52,100 nucleotides of DNA. Origin: Rubrivivax sp. Its GTDB lineage: Bacteria; Pseudomonadota; Gammaproteobacteria; Burkholderiales; Burkholderiaceae_C. The stretch is taken from positions 1 to 52,100 of the forward strand of contig JAIYCR010000004.1 in NCBI GenBank assembly GCA_027487905.1, written 5' to 3'. The notes beneath the pieces were generated by a model, which saw only the letters and a list, made by a program, of their open reading frames with translations, did not search any database and was not told the origin of the DNA. Positions 1 to 8,505 of the stretch are shown one piece after another. The position numbers and the translations under genes are program-made. Each line of letters begins with the position of its first letter. Position 1 is the first letter of the stretch.

Positions 1-60
1 ACGCCGGCGCCGCTCGTTGAGAGCCTCCACCGGCAGCGTTCTGGAGTCGATCTTGTCCAT
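1..60 (-). CDS. N-terminus of a probable transposase (IS630-like), partial
   Basis: Only the first 20 codons lie in the window. They read from an ATG at 60-58 leftwards off the edge and begin MDKIDSRTLP, followed by a run of arginines. This resembles the N-terminus of IS630-type transposases that precedes their helix-turn-helix, but 20 residues are too few to prove it. The neighbouring gene at 117-569 has lost its 5' end exactly where such an element would end, which supports a mobile-element reading. Inference, low to moderate confidence. Confidence 0.4.
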   Translation of the reverse strand, partial: MDKIDSRTLPVEALNERRRR

Positions 61-116
61 GCTCGATCTGACTCTACGGCATGCAATAAGTTCAACCGTT
101 TAGTGCCGGATCAATA

Positions 117-569
117 GGGCCTGACGAGGCGGCGTTCATCCAGGCCCAGCGCAGCTTCTACATGGCCACCGTATCGGAAACAGGCTGGCCCTATGTCCAG
201 CACCGCGGCGGCAACCCGGGCTTCCTGAGGGTCGTCGACGCCAAGACCCTGTCCTTCACCGATGTGCCTGGCAACCGGCAGTTCATCAGCGTCGGCAACC
301 TGGCGCACAACGATCGCGTGGCTTTGATCCTGGTCGACTACGCGCACCGGCAGCGATTGAAGATCCTCGGCCGACTGTCGGTGCTTGAGATCGTGGGCGA
401 AGGGCGACCGCTGCGCCAGATGACGATCCAGGTTGAAGGCTTTGACTGGAACTGCCCGCAACACATCCCAGTGCGCTTCGAAGCCGATGATGTCAAACGG
501 GCGCTTGACGAGCGCGACCAGCGCATTGCCGAGGTCGAGGCCGAACTGGCGCGGGCTCGACGGGGTTGA
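117..569 (+). pseudogene. Pyridoxamine 5'-phosphate oxidase family protein, 5'-truncated
   Basis: The frame is open from 90 to 569. From about codon 117 it reads GPDEAAFIQAQRSFYMATVS and continues with ETGWPYVQHRGG and GNRQFISVGNL, typical of the flavin-binding split barrel of the PPOX family. The recognisable protein starts in mid-domain: family members are about 200 residues and carry some 30 residues before this point. No good start precedes the homology, since in-frame sequence upstream of 117 looks unrelated and a stop lies at 87-89. The ATG at 162 could start a 135-residue remnant that lacks the first strand. The break lies next to a probable transposase, so loss of the N-terminus by insertion is likely. 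The C-terminus, with a charged helix ending ELARARRG, looks intact. Confidence 0.7.
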
Positions 570-648
570 ATATCGGGCGCAGCCTCTTTTCGGTGGCGAG
601 GCCAGCATTGTCGGCGGGGGCTATGTCGCCGCGCGCCCGGGCGACCTG

Positions 649-1104
649 TCAACCGCGCAGCGTCGCCGCGAGCGTGGCGGGATCGAAGCTGATGGGTACG
701 CGACGCACCAGTTGACCCTCTGCGGACAACACGAGCAGGGTCGGGAACCCCTGAACGGCATAGCGTTGCATGAATGCCCGCGCCTCAGGCGATTCGTAGT
801 CAACGCGCGAAAGCACATAGCCTGTCGTGATCGCCTGCTTGACGGACGTGTTCGTGAACACCTCGGCGTGCAGCACGCGGCACGTCGGGCACCAGATCGC
901 CGAAAAGTCCACTAGCACGGGCTTGCCCTGCGTCTTGGCCAGTGCCAATGCCCGCTCCAGAGGCAGGAACTCGAGCGCAGTGGCTTTGAGCGCGGCCTCG
1001 CCGCGTTCGGTCTGCCAGGCGGTGTGCGCGAAGTAGCTGCCGGTCGCGACGACTGTGGCAACAAGGATCCAAAGCGCGCGGCGCTTCAACACAGGCAGGT
1101 TCAT
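649..1104 (-). CDS. Membrane-anchored thioredoxin-like protein
   Basis: The 151-residue protein has an N-terminal hydrophobic anchor or signal (about residues 9-26, after KRR) and a thioredoxin fold with WCPTC (C72, C75), followed by a cis-proline segment GFPTLLVLS near residue 125. It should act in the periplasm as a thiol-disulfide oxidoreductase of the DUF255/thioredoxin_7 type. I start at the ATG at 1104. The longer open frame to 1269 adds low-complexity sequence antisense to the neighbouring gene. It is divergent from the glutathione transferase at 1239. The specific substrate cannot be deduced. Confidence 0.8.
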   Translation of the reverse strand: MNLPVLKRRALWILVATVVATGSYFAHTAWQTERGEAALKATALEFLPLERALALAKTQGKPVLVDFSAIWCPTCRVLHAEVFTNTSVKQAITTGYVLSRVDYESPEARAFMQRYAVQGFPTLLVLSAEGQLVRRVPISFDPATLAATLRG

Positions 1105-1238
1105 CGAGGGCGCTCCAAGAGTGCCCTGAGCATAGGGCCGACACGGCTTCGCTTCCGGGCGAGTCTCCTGTGGCTGGACGGAGTCCGACGGATGCCAGCA
1201 GAATCGACGAATCCGCAGCCACCGTCCAAGATCCAGCC

Positions 1239-1919
1239 ATGCTGAAGTTCTACTACTCGCTCGCACCAAATCCCATGAAGGTAGCCCTCTTCCTGGAGGA
1301 GTCGGGCCTGCCCTACGAGGCCATCCCGGTGGACACGCGCAAGGGCGAGCAACATGCCACCGCGTTCACCGCCTTGAACCCAAACGCCAAGGTGCCAGTG
1401 ATCGTCGACGGGGAGACGACGGTCTTCGATAGCAACGCGATCCTGCTGTTCCTGGCCGAGAAGACGGGCCAGTTCCTGCCCTCGCCCCAGGACCACGGAC
1501 CCATGCTCTCGTGGCTGATGTTCGTGGCTTCCGGCATCGGGCCTTTCACCGGCCAATGCGTGCACTTCAAGCACTACGCGCCCGAACCCAACCCCTACGC
1601 GCTCAACCGCTATGACTTCGAAGCCTGGCGGCACTGGAAGATTCTCGAAACCCACTTGGCGGACCGATCGTGGATGGTCAGCGGGCAGTACACACTGTTG
1701 GACATGGCTGTATGGGGCTGGGCGCGAGCTGTGCCCTTTGCGCTCGGCGCCGAAGCCTGGGAGCAACTGCCCCATGTGAAGCGGCTGCTCGATGCGGTGA
1801 ATGAGCGACCCGCCGCGCAGCGTGCCGCCGCGCTGAAGGACCGGTATGCATTCAAGACCGAGCTGGACGACGAAGCGCGGCGTGCGATGTTCCCGCAGAA
1901 CGAAAGACTCGAGAGTTGA
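1239..1919 (+). CDS. Glutathione S-transferase family protein
   Basis: This 226-residue protein has an N-terminal thioredoxin-like domain (starting MLKFYYSLAPNPMKVALFLE; NPNAKVPVIVDG, with the cis-proline VP, near residue 55; FDSNAILLFLAEK for glutathione gamma-glutamyl binding) and an all-helical C-terminal domain with DMAVWGWAR. These are typical of the bacterial YfcG/YghU-like branch of cytosolic GSTs, which often act as disulfide-bond reductases. The ATG at 1239 puts the start just before the first beta strand. An in-frame start at 1170 would add an unrelated leader. The downstream HAD gene starts 6 nt after the stop, so the two are probably co-transcribed. Confidence 0.9.
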   Translation: MLKFYYSLAPNPMKVALFLEESGLPYEAIPVDTRKGEQHATAFTALNPNAKVPVIVDGETTVFDSNAILLFLAEKTGQFLPSPQDHGPMLSWLMFVASGIGPFTGQCVHFKHYAPEPNPYALNRYDFEAWRHWKILETHLADRSWMVSGQYTLLDMAVWGWARAVPFALGAEAWEQLPHVKRLLDAVNERPAAQRAAALKDRYAFKTELDDEARRAMFPQNERLES

Positions 1920-1924
1920 TCGGC

Positions 1925-2626
1925 ATGAACATCCAGGCACTGGCCTTCGACACTGGCGGCACGGTGCTCGACTGGCACAGCGGACTCGTGCGCGCCCTCT
2001 CCGGCATCGGCTCGCGGCACGGGATCGAACGCGACTGGCACGCGATGGCCAACGACTGGCGGCGGCGGACGATGAAGCACATCGTCGGCCAGGTGCATCC
2101 GGCATTCCACATGGACGACGTGCACAGGCGCGTGCTTGACGAGACACTGGCCGAGTTCGACCTCGAGGCGATATCGGTGGCGGAGCGCGAGGAACTCTGG
2201 CGCACTTGGCACAAGCTGGACGCCTGGCCCGACTTCGTGCCTGCGCTCGCCGTACTGCGCCAGCGCCTGCCAGTGGTTTCGTTCACGATGCTTCCGACAG
2301 CGCTGGTGATCGACGTCTCGCGCCGCAACAACATCACCTGGGACGCGATCGTCTCGTGCGAGATGGTCGGTGTCTACAAGCCGAACGCCGAGGCCTACCA
2401 GACCGCGGCACGCTGGCTGAACCTGCCGCCGCAGGCGATCCTCATGGTGGCTTGCCACAACTTCGACCTCAACGCTGCGCAAGACGCCGGCATGCGCACA
2501 GCTTTCGTCAGGCGCCCTGACGAGTGGGGCCCTGCCGGCCCGCCCGACCCGAACCCGAACAGGAACTACGACTTCATCGAGGACGGTTTCGACGGCCTGC
2601 GCAAGCGCGTGCTGGCGACGCTATGA
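1925..2626 (+). CDS. HAD-superfamily hydrolase, 2-haloacid dehalogenase type II-like
   Basis: The 233-residue protein opens with the HAD motif I FDTGGTVLDW (nucleophile D9), has motif II as SFTMLPT, a conserved lysine in VGVYKPNAEAY (motif III) and a late acidic segment NFDLNAAQDAGMRTAFV (motif IV). The order and spacing match (S)-2-haloacid dehalogenase type II-like enzymes. Note the GG after the nucleophile where most type II enzymes have FGT. The ATG at 1925 lies 6 nt after the GST stop; a TTG at 1916 would overlap it. The real substrate may be a phosphate ester or a haloacid; the sequence does not decide. Confidence 0.85.
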   Translation: MNIQALAFDTGGTVLDWHSGLVRALSGIGSRHGIERDWHAMANDWRRRTMKHIVGQVHPAFHMDDVHRRVLDETLAEFDLEAISVAEREELWRTWHKLDAWPDFVPALAVLRQRLPVVSFTMLPTALVIDVSRRNNITWDAIVSCEMVGVYKPNAEAYQTAARWLNLPPQAILMVACHNFDLNAAQDAGMRTAFVRRPDEWGPAGPPDPNPNRNYDFIEDGFDGLRKRVLATL

Positions 2627-2657
2627 CTCCGAGGTCATCAAGCGCTCCCCGCCCGGC

Positions 2658-3152
2658 ATGAAGACCATCCGCGATCTCAACAGGCCACCCCAGATCGAGG
2701 GTCGGGTCGAGTCCATCATCGTGAGAGGGTCGCCGCGAGATCGGGCGAGCACGGTCGAAGGAACCGTGGCCCTGGCGGGCATCGGCCTCGCCGATGATCG
2801 GCTGGGGCAACGTGGCGAATCGGAACTGTCCACCCGCCAGGTGACGCTCATCCAGGCCGAACACCTGCCGGTGATTGCAGGCCTGGCGCGTGTCGACCCC
2901 ATCGACCCGATCGGCCTGCGCCGCAACCTCGTGATCTCGGGCATCAACCTGCTCGCGCTGAAGAATGCCAAGCTGAAGGTCGGCGCCGCGCTGCTTGAAA
3001 TCGTTGGCCCTTGCCAACCTTGTTCGCGCATGGAAGAGACCATCGGCCCGGGCGGGTACGCAGCGATGCGCGGACATGGCGGGATGACTGCCCGCGTACT
3101 CGTCGGAGGCCCGATCAACGTCGGCGACGTGGTCAGGGCGGAAGACGACTAG
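2658..3152 (+). CDS. MOSC domain-containing protein
   Basis: The 164-residue protein consists of one MOSC beta-barrel, the C-terminal domain of molybdenum cofactor sulfurases. It shows GLADDRLG near residue 43, a receptor-like QVTLIQAEHL, RRNLVISGINLLAL, and the conserved cysteine in GPCQPCSRMEE (C119, with C122 nearby). Stand-alone MOSC proteins such as YiiM move sulfur or reduce N-hydroxylated compounds with a molybdenum cofactor; this function is inferred from the family. It lies 31 nt downstream of the HAD gene, possibly in the same transcript. Confidence 0.85.
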   Translation: MKTIRDLNRPPQIEGRVESIIVRGSPRDRASTVEGTVALAGIGLADDRLGQRGESELSTRQVTLIQAEHLPVIAGLARVDPIDPIGLRRNLVISGINLLALKNAKLKVGAALLEIVGPCQPCSRMEETIGPGGYAAMRGHGGMTARVLVGGPINVGDVVRAEDD

Positions 3153-3246
3153 TTTCACCCTACGCGTCCTGAAGATGCCTGCAACGCACATCCCCACGCC
3201 TCGAAGCACAGATGCGAACCCACCGCGCTGCGCTGAGGTCAGCTCG

Positions 3247-3549
3247 TTAGCCAGGTAACTTCGCCGCCAGCAGATCGATCTTTTCGATGTTCGGCGGTGT
3301 ACTGAGCAGGGCAGCTGCGTTGGCCATCAACGCGGCGGCGATCGGGCCGTGCAGGTGAGCCTGGCGGCCCGCCTCGTCGGCAAAGGCGTCGAAGACGCCG
3401 AACGTCGTGGGGCCGAACTTCAATGCGAACCAGGCGGTGGTGCCCGACTCGGCGTTGGCGAGCGGCAACGCGCCGGCCAGAAAGTCGGCAACGGCGGCCT
3501 CCTGGCCAGGCTTGGCTTCGAGGCGGACAAACAGGGCGAACTTGGTCAT
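3247..3549 (-). CDS. Antibiotic biosynthesis monooxygenase-fold protein (putative quinol monooxygenase)
   Basis: This 100-residue protein has the ABM dimeric alpha/beta barrel pattern: FALFVRLEAKPGQEAAVADF at the start, a central TTAWFALKFGPTTFGVFDAF, then a helix and a C-terminal strand ending KLPG. Such proteins include YgiN-type quinol monooxygenases and monooxygenases of polyketide pathways. It is divergent from the GlxA-type regulator at 3659 across a 109-bp spacer, so that regulator may control it. The physiological substrate is unknown. Confidence 0.8.
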   Translation of the reverse strand: MTKFALFVRLEAKPGQEAAVADFLAGALPLANAESGTTAWFALKFGPTTFGVFDAFADEAGRQAHLHGPIAAALMANAAALLSTPPNIEKIDLLAAKLPG

Positions 3550-3624
3550 GGAGTGATCCTCTGGTTGAACGGTTGACTGCATTGGCGAGTCCGCAGTCTC
3601 AGGCACGACGGCAATATCCGCGAG

Positions 3625-3638
3625 TGGCAGGAATGCCA
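3625..3638. promoter_or_regulatory. Small palindrome in a divergent promoter region
   Basis: TGGCA-GGAA-TGCCA is an inverted repeat with 5-bp arms, and TGATATCA follows at 3643-3650. Both lie between two divergent genes, one of which is an AraC/GlxA regulator. It is a plausible operator, but the arms are short. Confidence 0.3.
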
Positions 3639-3658
3639 ACATTGATATCATTTTTGCC

Positions 3659-4621
3659 ATGCGACTCCACATTCTTGTTCTCGACGGCGTGTTCGACCTG
3701 GGCCTTGCGGCCCTCACGGACACACTGGGCACAGCCAATGAACTGTCGGGCTCGCTCGCACAGGCGCCGGCGCCTATCGAAGTCACGTTGGTCGGAGTGA
3801 GGCGTCGTGTGCGCACCGCGCATGGTCTGACGGTGCCGGTTGTGCCGATGCACTGTGTGCGGAACCCCGACGTCGTGCTCGTGCCCGCGCTCGGCGCCAA
3901 GATGCCGGACACGCTCGCTGCACGCCTGGAACGCGCTGACGTGGCCGACGCGGTCGTCGCGTTGCAGCAGTGGTCAAACTTCGGCGCGGCCGCTGGCGCC
4001 GCCTGCACCGGCACCTTCTTGCTGGCGGAGAGCGCGCTGCTTGATGGCCAGCGCGCCACGACTTCATGGTGGCTGGCGCCGATGTTTCGGCAGCGCTATC
4101 CGCACGTGGCGCTCGACGAGACTCGCATGCTCGTGAACTCGGACGGCTTCACCACGGCCGGCGCCGCCTTGGCCCATCTCGACCTGGCGTTGAGCGTCGT
4201 GCGCAGCCGCAGCCCGGTGCTGGCAGCACTGGCCGCGCGTTACCTGCTGGTAGAGGCACGCGGATCGCAGGCTGAGTTCGTGATCCCCGATCACCTCGCC
4301 CACGCCGACCCGGTGGTCGAGCGCTTCGAGGGCTGGGCTCGGCAGCAGCTCGCGCACGGGTTCTCGCTCGCCGAAGCGGCCGTTGCAGCGGGCGCGAGCG
4401 AACGCACATTGGCGCGGCGCGTGCAAAGCGTGTTGGGCAAGACACCGCTGTCGTACTTCCAGGATCTGCGCGTCGAGCGTGCGTTGCATCTGCTGCGCAC
4501 CGGCAGCGAGAGCGTCGACCAAATCGCCGCGCAGATCGGCTACTCCGACGGGGTGACCCTACGCGCCTTGTTGCGACGCAAGCTGGGCCGCGGCGTGAGG
4601 GAGTTGCGCGCGCGTACCTGA
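3659..4621 (+). CDS. GlxA family transcriptional regulator (DJ-1/PfpI domain plus AraC HTH)
   Basis: The 320-residue protein has an N-terminal DJ-1/PfpI amidase-like domain (residues 1 to about 190, with GAACTGTFLLAES containing the nucleophile-elbow cysteine and ATTSWWLAP) followed by a C-terminal double helix-turn-helix of the AraC type (SLAEAAVAAGASERTLARRV, then VDQIAAQIGYSDGVTLRALLRRKLG). GlxA regulators usually control nearby catabolic genes in response to nitrogenous small molecules; the ligand here is unknown. It probably regulates the divergent ABM-fold gene. Confidence 0.88.
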   Translation: MRLHILVLDGVFDLGLAALTDTLGTANELSGSLAQAPAPIEVTLVGVRRRVRTAHGLTVPVVPMHCVRNPDVVLVPALGAKMPDTLAARLERADVADAVVALQQWSNFGAAAGAACTGTFLLAESALLDGQRATTSWWLAPMFRQRYPHVALDETRMLVNSDGFTTAGAALAHLDLALSVVRSRSPVLAALAARYLLVEARGSQAEFVIPDHLAHADPVVERFEGWARQQLAHGFSLAEAAVAAGASERTLARRVQSVLGKTPLSYFQDLRVERALHLLRTGSESVDQIAAQIGYSDGVTLRALLRRKLGRGVRELRART

Positions 4622-4861
4622 TCGGCTCCTGTTGCTGCAGAGTCGATGGACAGCCCGAAAGCTGCCGTCACTGAAAGTCTGCAGAGGGCCGGAGCTTCAG
4701 GCCGGTGAGCGGCGAAGCCGACGTTGCCCTGCGCCGATAGCCCAAAGTCTTCGAGCGCATTGCACGAGAACCCATCGGCGCGGAACTAGAGCCACGGAGC
4801 GGTTGTCGACTTTCCCATCGGCCGGGGCCGAGGCACAGACCGTGCCAACCGCGCTACTCCG

Positions 4862-5386
4862 CTACTGCGCCCCTCGAATCGCCTGGCCATCGACCGACCG
4901 CGTGATGGGGCAGTTGACGACGATATTGGTGATTTGCAGACTCAGTTCCTGTGCATCTGCCGCGCGCAAGATCTGCTCTTCGGACCTCAGTTCCCGAGCC
5001 AACGCTGGCTTGCTCCATCGCACCAGCACCATGCGCCACAGTGGGCTGTAGGACGAGTCTGCGTTGGTCGGGCCGGTCGGCGAAGGCGCCGACTGGAAAA
5101 CCGTGATCTGCGAGTCGTCCGCGAACTTGTAGACCCGCTCGACGACCGAGGGCCTGCCCGGCGCGGGAAGCGCTTGAGCCAGCCGAGGCACGAGGTTGAC
5201 GCCCAGCGCTTGGGCCATGGCCGGGTTCGAGATGTCGGTGGTGACGTACTCGACCTTGCGTCCATCCATCCAGGCCTGGTTCAAGGGCAGGGAAACGGAG
5301 GCGTGTGGCCCCGAACCGCCGAGCGAGGTGCAGGCGCTCGACAGCAGCGCTGCAAGGATGCAACAGACAAGGCGCAATTCAGACAT
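4862..5386 (-). CDS. Conserved lipoprotein of unknown function
   Basis: The 174-residue protein starts with a lipoprotein signal: a hydrophobic stretch ending LLSSAC, with the lipid-attachment cysteine at C19. The mature part has WMDGRKVEYVTTDISNPAMA and ends with conserved-looking ITNIVVNCPITRSVDG. I recognise it only as a conserved bacterial hypothetical family, perhaps surface-exposed on a membrane. Its ATG overlaps the end of the peroxiredoxin-like gene by 8 nt, so the two are translationally coupled. Confidence 0.7.
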   Translation of the reverse strand: MSELRLVCCILAALLSSACTSLGGSGPHASVSLPLNQAWMDGRKVEYVTTDISNPAMAQALGVNLVPRLAQALPAPGRPSVVERVYKFADDSQITVFQSAPSPTGPTNADSSYSPLWRMVLVRWSKPALARELRSEEQILRAADAQELSLQITNIVVNCPITRSVDGQAIRGAQ

Positions 5387-6044
5387 GAGGCTTGATGCTA
5401 CCCAGCCGCAGGGCTTCCAGCACCTGCATCGGCTCTGCGCGTTGACGATAGTCGGCCTCGACATGGGCCAGCGCAACGCGGCCACTGGCGTCGATCAGGT
5501 AGGTGGCCGGGATGGGCAGCACCCAGCGGCCGTTGCCATTCAGCGTCGGCAGGTCATTGCCGGCCTTGGCGTAGAGCTCGACCAGTTCGGGATTCATGGT
5601 GAAGGCGATGCCAAAGGCCCGTGCGGCGGCCAGGTTGCTGTCGCTCAGAACGGGGAATGCGAGCTCATTCTTCTCGGCGGTCGTGAGCGAGTTGTCCGGT
5701 GTCTGCGGTGAGATGGCCACCAGGGTGGCGCCCCGTTCGCGCAGTTGCGGCAGCAGCCGCTGCCACTCGCGCAGTTCCAGGTTGCAGTACGGGCACCAAC
5801 CACCGCGGTAGAAGACGATCACCAGCGGCCCGTCGGCGTTCAGTACCCTCAGCTCGACTGGCTTTCCATTGGCGTCGGGCAAGGTCAATGGCGGCAGTTC
5901 GGCGCCGACCTGCAGGGCAGCCGATTCGATGCCGGTGGCGCGCAATTGCGCGGTAGCGGCCTCCATCACCGCTACGCGGTCGGCTGGCGCGCGCTGCTTG
6001 AAGCCAGCCTGGTATTCGGCGAGTTGCTGGGTCAATGTGCTCAT
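5379..6044 (-). CDS. Peroxiredoxin-like protein (AhpC/TSA family, CxxC type)
   Basis: The 221-residue protein has a helical N-terminus (about 45 residues), then a thioredoxin-fold peroxiredoxin domain with FYRGGWCPYCNLELREW (C84, C87) and VAISPQTPDNS, and the late segment PATYLIDASGRV. The CPYC pair takes the place of the classical peroxidatic TxxC, as in the peroxiredoxin-like Prx family that reduces peroxides with thioredoxin. The start at 6044 (MSTLTQQ) follows a purine-rich GAAACGAAC leader. It is the fourth gene of a minus-strand run read from the SDR promoter. Confidence 0.85.
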   Translation of the reverse strand: MSTLTQQLAEYQAGFKQRAPADRVAVMEAATAQLRATGIESAALQVGAELPPLTLPDANGKPVELRVLNADGPLVIVFYRGGWCPYCNLELREWQRLLPQLRERGATLVAISPQTPDNSLTTAEKNELAFPVLSDSNLAAARAFGIAFTMNPELVELYAKAGNDLPTLNGNGRWVLPIPATYLIDASGRVALAHVEADYRQRAEPMQVLEALRLGSIKPHV

Positions 6045-6083
6045 GTTCGTTTCCTTTCGCATCGGGCAGGCGTGGGCGACGGG

Positions 6084-7001
6084 TCAGCGCGGGCGTGCAC
6101 TGCCTGCCGTGACAGTGATCAGCAGGCCGGTCACCGCGATCAGCAGGCCCGCGGCTTCGATTCCCGTCGGTACATGTCCGAGCACGGGCCAGGCGAGGAA
6201 GGCGGCGATGCCAGGTGCCAGCGCCGGAAAGACCGCCGCCCGCGCAGGTCCCAACAAGGCCACCATCTTCGAATACGTGTACAGCGTTCCAGCGCCGGCA
6301 ATCAGGCCCTGCACGACCGCTTCGGTCCAGAGCACGGTCGGTGCGACAGCCAGCAGGCGCTGGATACCCACGGTCGCCAGGTAGACCGGCACATAGGTCA
6401 TCAGGGCCGCGAACGAGATGACAGCCGTGGCCAGCAGCGGATCCAACCGCTGCTTGCGCATGACGATGCCGAAGCCTGCCCACAGCGTGCCGGCAGCTAT
6501 GAAGAGGGCGTCACCCCACAAGGCGCGTCCGGTCAGGCTGCGAATCTCCAGGCCAGACAGCACCACCAGGCCGGACACCACGACGGCGATGCCTACGACC
6601 TTGCGCAGCGTCAGACGGTCGCCCAGAAAGACAGCCGACATCAGGGTACCCATCACGCTCATCGCCGTGAACGGGAATACGGCGGCATGGGTTGCCGGGG
6701 CCCACTGCAGGGCCGTGAACATCAGCAGCCCGAACAGCGGACCTGCCAGGAATGCGACCGCCAGCCAGGAGCGCCAGCGCGAGAACAGGGCACGCGCGTC
6801 GCGCCACAAGGCCAGCGCCAGCACCGGCAGCGTGACCACGCCGGCCACGCCGAAGCGCAGAAAGGTCATGTCCGACGAGTCCATGCCTCGCGAGATGCCC
6901 CAGCGTGCGAAGACTGTGTAGAGCGCGCCGATGCTGGCTGCAACCAGGCCCACCAGCAGCCCCCTCGCCAACGTTGACTCAAACGGCTTGGATGCGGCCA
7001 T
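6084..7001 (-). CDS. DMT-superfamily (EamA) transporter
   Basis: This 305-residue protein has about ten hydrophobic segments arranged as two EamA repeats. Conserved features include FLRFGVAG in the first repeat and ALAPGIAAFLAWPVLGHVPTG in the second. EamA proteins export metabolites or amino acids across the inner membrane. The ATG at 7001 gives the shortest sensible N-terminus; a TTG at 7055, adjacent to the previous stop, would add 18 residues and would couple translation. The substrate is unknown. Confidence 0.82.
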   Translation of the reverse strand: MAASKPFESTLARGLLVGLVAASIGALYTVFARWGISRGMDSSDMTFLRFGVAGVVTLPVLALALWRDARALFSRWRSWLAVAFLAGPLFGLLMFTALQWAPATHAAVFPFTAMSVMGTLMSAVFLGDRLTLRKVVGIAVVVSGLVVLSGLEIRSLTGRALWGDALFIAAGTLWAGFGIVMRKQRLDPLLATAVISFAALMTYVPVYLATVGIQRLLAVAPTVLWTEAVVQGLIAGAGTLYTYSKMVALLGPARAAVFPALAPGIAAFLAWPVLGHVPTGIEAAGLLIAVTGLLITVTAGSARPR

Positions 7002-7055
7002 GCTGACAGGGGCTGAGATGCTGCTCACGGGCGGCTCCGGGTTCAGTGGCCGCAA

Positions 7056-7595
7056 TCAAGCGTCCAGTGCGGGCGCCGGGGGGAAGTCCACCGCGATCTG
7101 CGTGGCGCCGTGCAGGAAGTTGCTGACCATCTTGTCGCCCACGACGACCAGGGCGTCGACCAGGTTGCCCTCGGTCCAGCCAGCGGCGAAGAAGGCTTGC
7201 ACCAATGCCGGGTCGGCATGGCCTCGTTCCAGCGTGATGTTGCGAACGAGCTTGGCCAGCGCGTCCAGGCGCGCATCGAAGCTGGCACCGCCGCGTCGAA
7301 TCTCCAGGATCTGCTCGGGCGTGAAGCCCACCATCTTGCCCAGCGCCGTGTGCGCAGCCAGGCAGTAGGCGCAGCTATTGACCTGGCTGACCACCAGGTT
7401 GATCACTTCGCGCGCCTTCGGGCTGAGCGAGCTCTTGGCGTTCTGCAGCGCCAGGTAGGTGGCCAACGCCGTGTCGGAGTGCGCGAAGGTGGCATACAGG
7501 TTGGGCACGAAGCCCAGGCCCTTCTTGAGGTTGTCGAAGATGGCCTGGTTGGCGGGCGAGACTTGCTCGTAGGTGGGGACGGTGATGGTCTTCAT
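7056..7595 (-). CDS. Carboxymuconolactone decarboxylase/AhpD-like protein
   Basis: The 179-residue all-helical protein has the AhpD-type motif NSCAYCLAAHTALG (C75, C78, H82), which in AhpD forms a redox-active disulfide handling hydroperoxides. The pattern FDNLKKGLGFVPNLYATFAHS upstream is typical of uncharacterised peroxidase-related CMD proteins. It sits between an SDR gene and a transporter in a run that also includes a CxxC peroxiredoxin, so a peroxide-defence role is reasonable but inferred. Confidence 0.87.
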   Translation of the reverse strand: MKTITVPTYEQVSPANQAIFDNLKKGLGFVPNLYATFAHSDTALATYLALQNAKSSLSPKAREVINLVVSQVNSCAYCLAAHTALGKMVGFTPEQILEIRRGGASFDARLDALAKLVRNITLERGHADPALVQAFFAAGWTEGNLVDALVVVGDKMVSNFLHGATQIAVDFPPAPALDA

Positions 7596-7632
7596 GAGGT
7601 GCTCCGGTTCAGTCGTGGTTGGGGTTGCAGGA

Positions 7633-8382
7633 TTACTGGGCGGTGTAACCGCCGTCGACGGCGATGCTCTGGCCCGTGAGGAAACGCGCCTTGTCCGACG
7701 CCAGGAAAACGATGGTCTGGGCGATCTCGTCGGGCGTGGCGCCGCGCTTGGCGGGCATCATTCCCAGCAGGCCGGCCTTGGCTTCTTCGTTGCCGCCGGT
7801 GAAGCGTGTGAGCATCGCGGTCTCGACCGGGCCGGGCGCCACGGCGTTGACGCGCACGCCAGCCGCCGCCACTTCCAGGGCGGCGCTCTTGGTCAGGCCT
7901 TCGACGGCGTGCTTGCTGGCCACGTACACCGAGGCGCCGGCCATGCCGACCTGGCCCGCGATGGACGACAGGTTGATGATGGAGCCGCTGCCTTGCTTCA
8001 GCATCACCGGGATCTGATGCTTCAGGCTCAGCAGCGTGCCCAGCACGTTGGTGTCGAAGGTCGCGCGGTAGTTGGCGGCGGTCTGCCCGGCGATGGGGCC
8101 GACTTCGCCTTCGACGCCCGCGTTGTTCACGGCGACGTCAAGGCGGCCAAAGCGCTCGACGGTCTGGCTGACCAGCGATCGCACCTGGGCTTCGTCGGTC
8201 ACGTCGGCCAGCAGGAATTCGGCCTTGGCACCCAGGGCACGCAATTCGGTCGCGAGTTGATGGCCGGCTTCTTCGCGACGGCCGGACACGACGACGTTGG
8301 CGCCTTCGCGGGCGAAAGCCAGGGCGGTGGCGCGGCCGATGCCGGTCAGCGCGCCAGTGATCAGGACGGTGGGGGTGTTCAT
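7633..8382 (-). CDS. SDR family oxidoreductase
   Basis: The 249-residue classical short-chain dehydrogenase has the nucleotide-binding TGALTGIG (residues 9-16), NNAG at 86-89 and the catalytic Ser140, Tyr153, Lys157 in YVASK. It ends GQSIAVDGGYTAQ. R35-R36 after beta-2 suggests NADP preference. It is divergent from the LysR regulator at 8506, the usual arrangement for a LysR target, and heads a run of five minus-strand genes. The natural substrate is unknown. Confidence 0.9.
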   Translation of the reverse strand: MNTPTVLITGALTGIGRATALAFAREGANVVVSGRREEAGHQLATELRALGAKAEFLLADVTDEAQVRSLVSQTVERFGRLDVAVNNAGVEGEVGPIAGQTAANYRATFDTNVLGTLLSLKHQIPVMLKQGSGSIINLSSIAGQVGMAGASVYVASKHAVEGLTKSAALEVAAAGVRVNAVAPGPVETAMLTRFTGGNEEAKAGLLGMMPAKRGATPDEIAQTIVFLASDKARFLTGQSIAVDGGYTAQ

Positions 8383-8470
8383 TGCAGACTCCTTCGACGA
8401 AGGTGGTGGTTCGGTGAAGTGAACTGTGATTCCTGAGCGGGAGTGGCGGTAGCCAGTAATTGGGCCTAAC

Positions 8471-8493
8471 ATTCATTCCCGTTTGGACTGAAT
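8471..8493. promoter_or_regulatory. Putative LysR operator in SDR/LysR divergent region
   Basis: ATTCA at 8471-8475 and TGAAT at 8489-8493 form an inverted repeat with a 13-bp spacer, close to the T-N11-A form bound by LysR-type regulators. It ends 13 nt before the LysR start and lies in the 123-bp region shared with the divergent SDR gene. Inferred from position and symmetry. Confidence 0.45.
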
Positions 8494-8505
8494 AGAGGCG
8501 GAATT

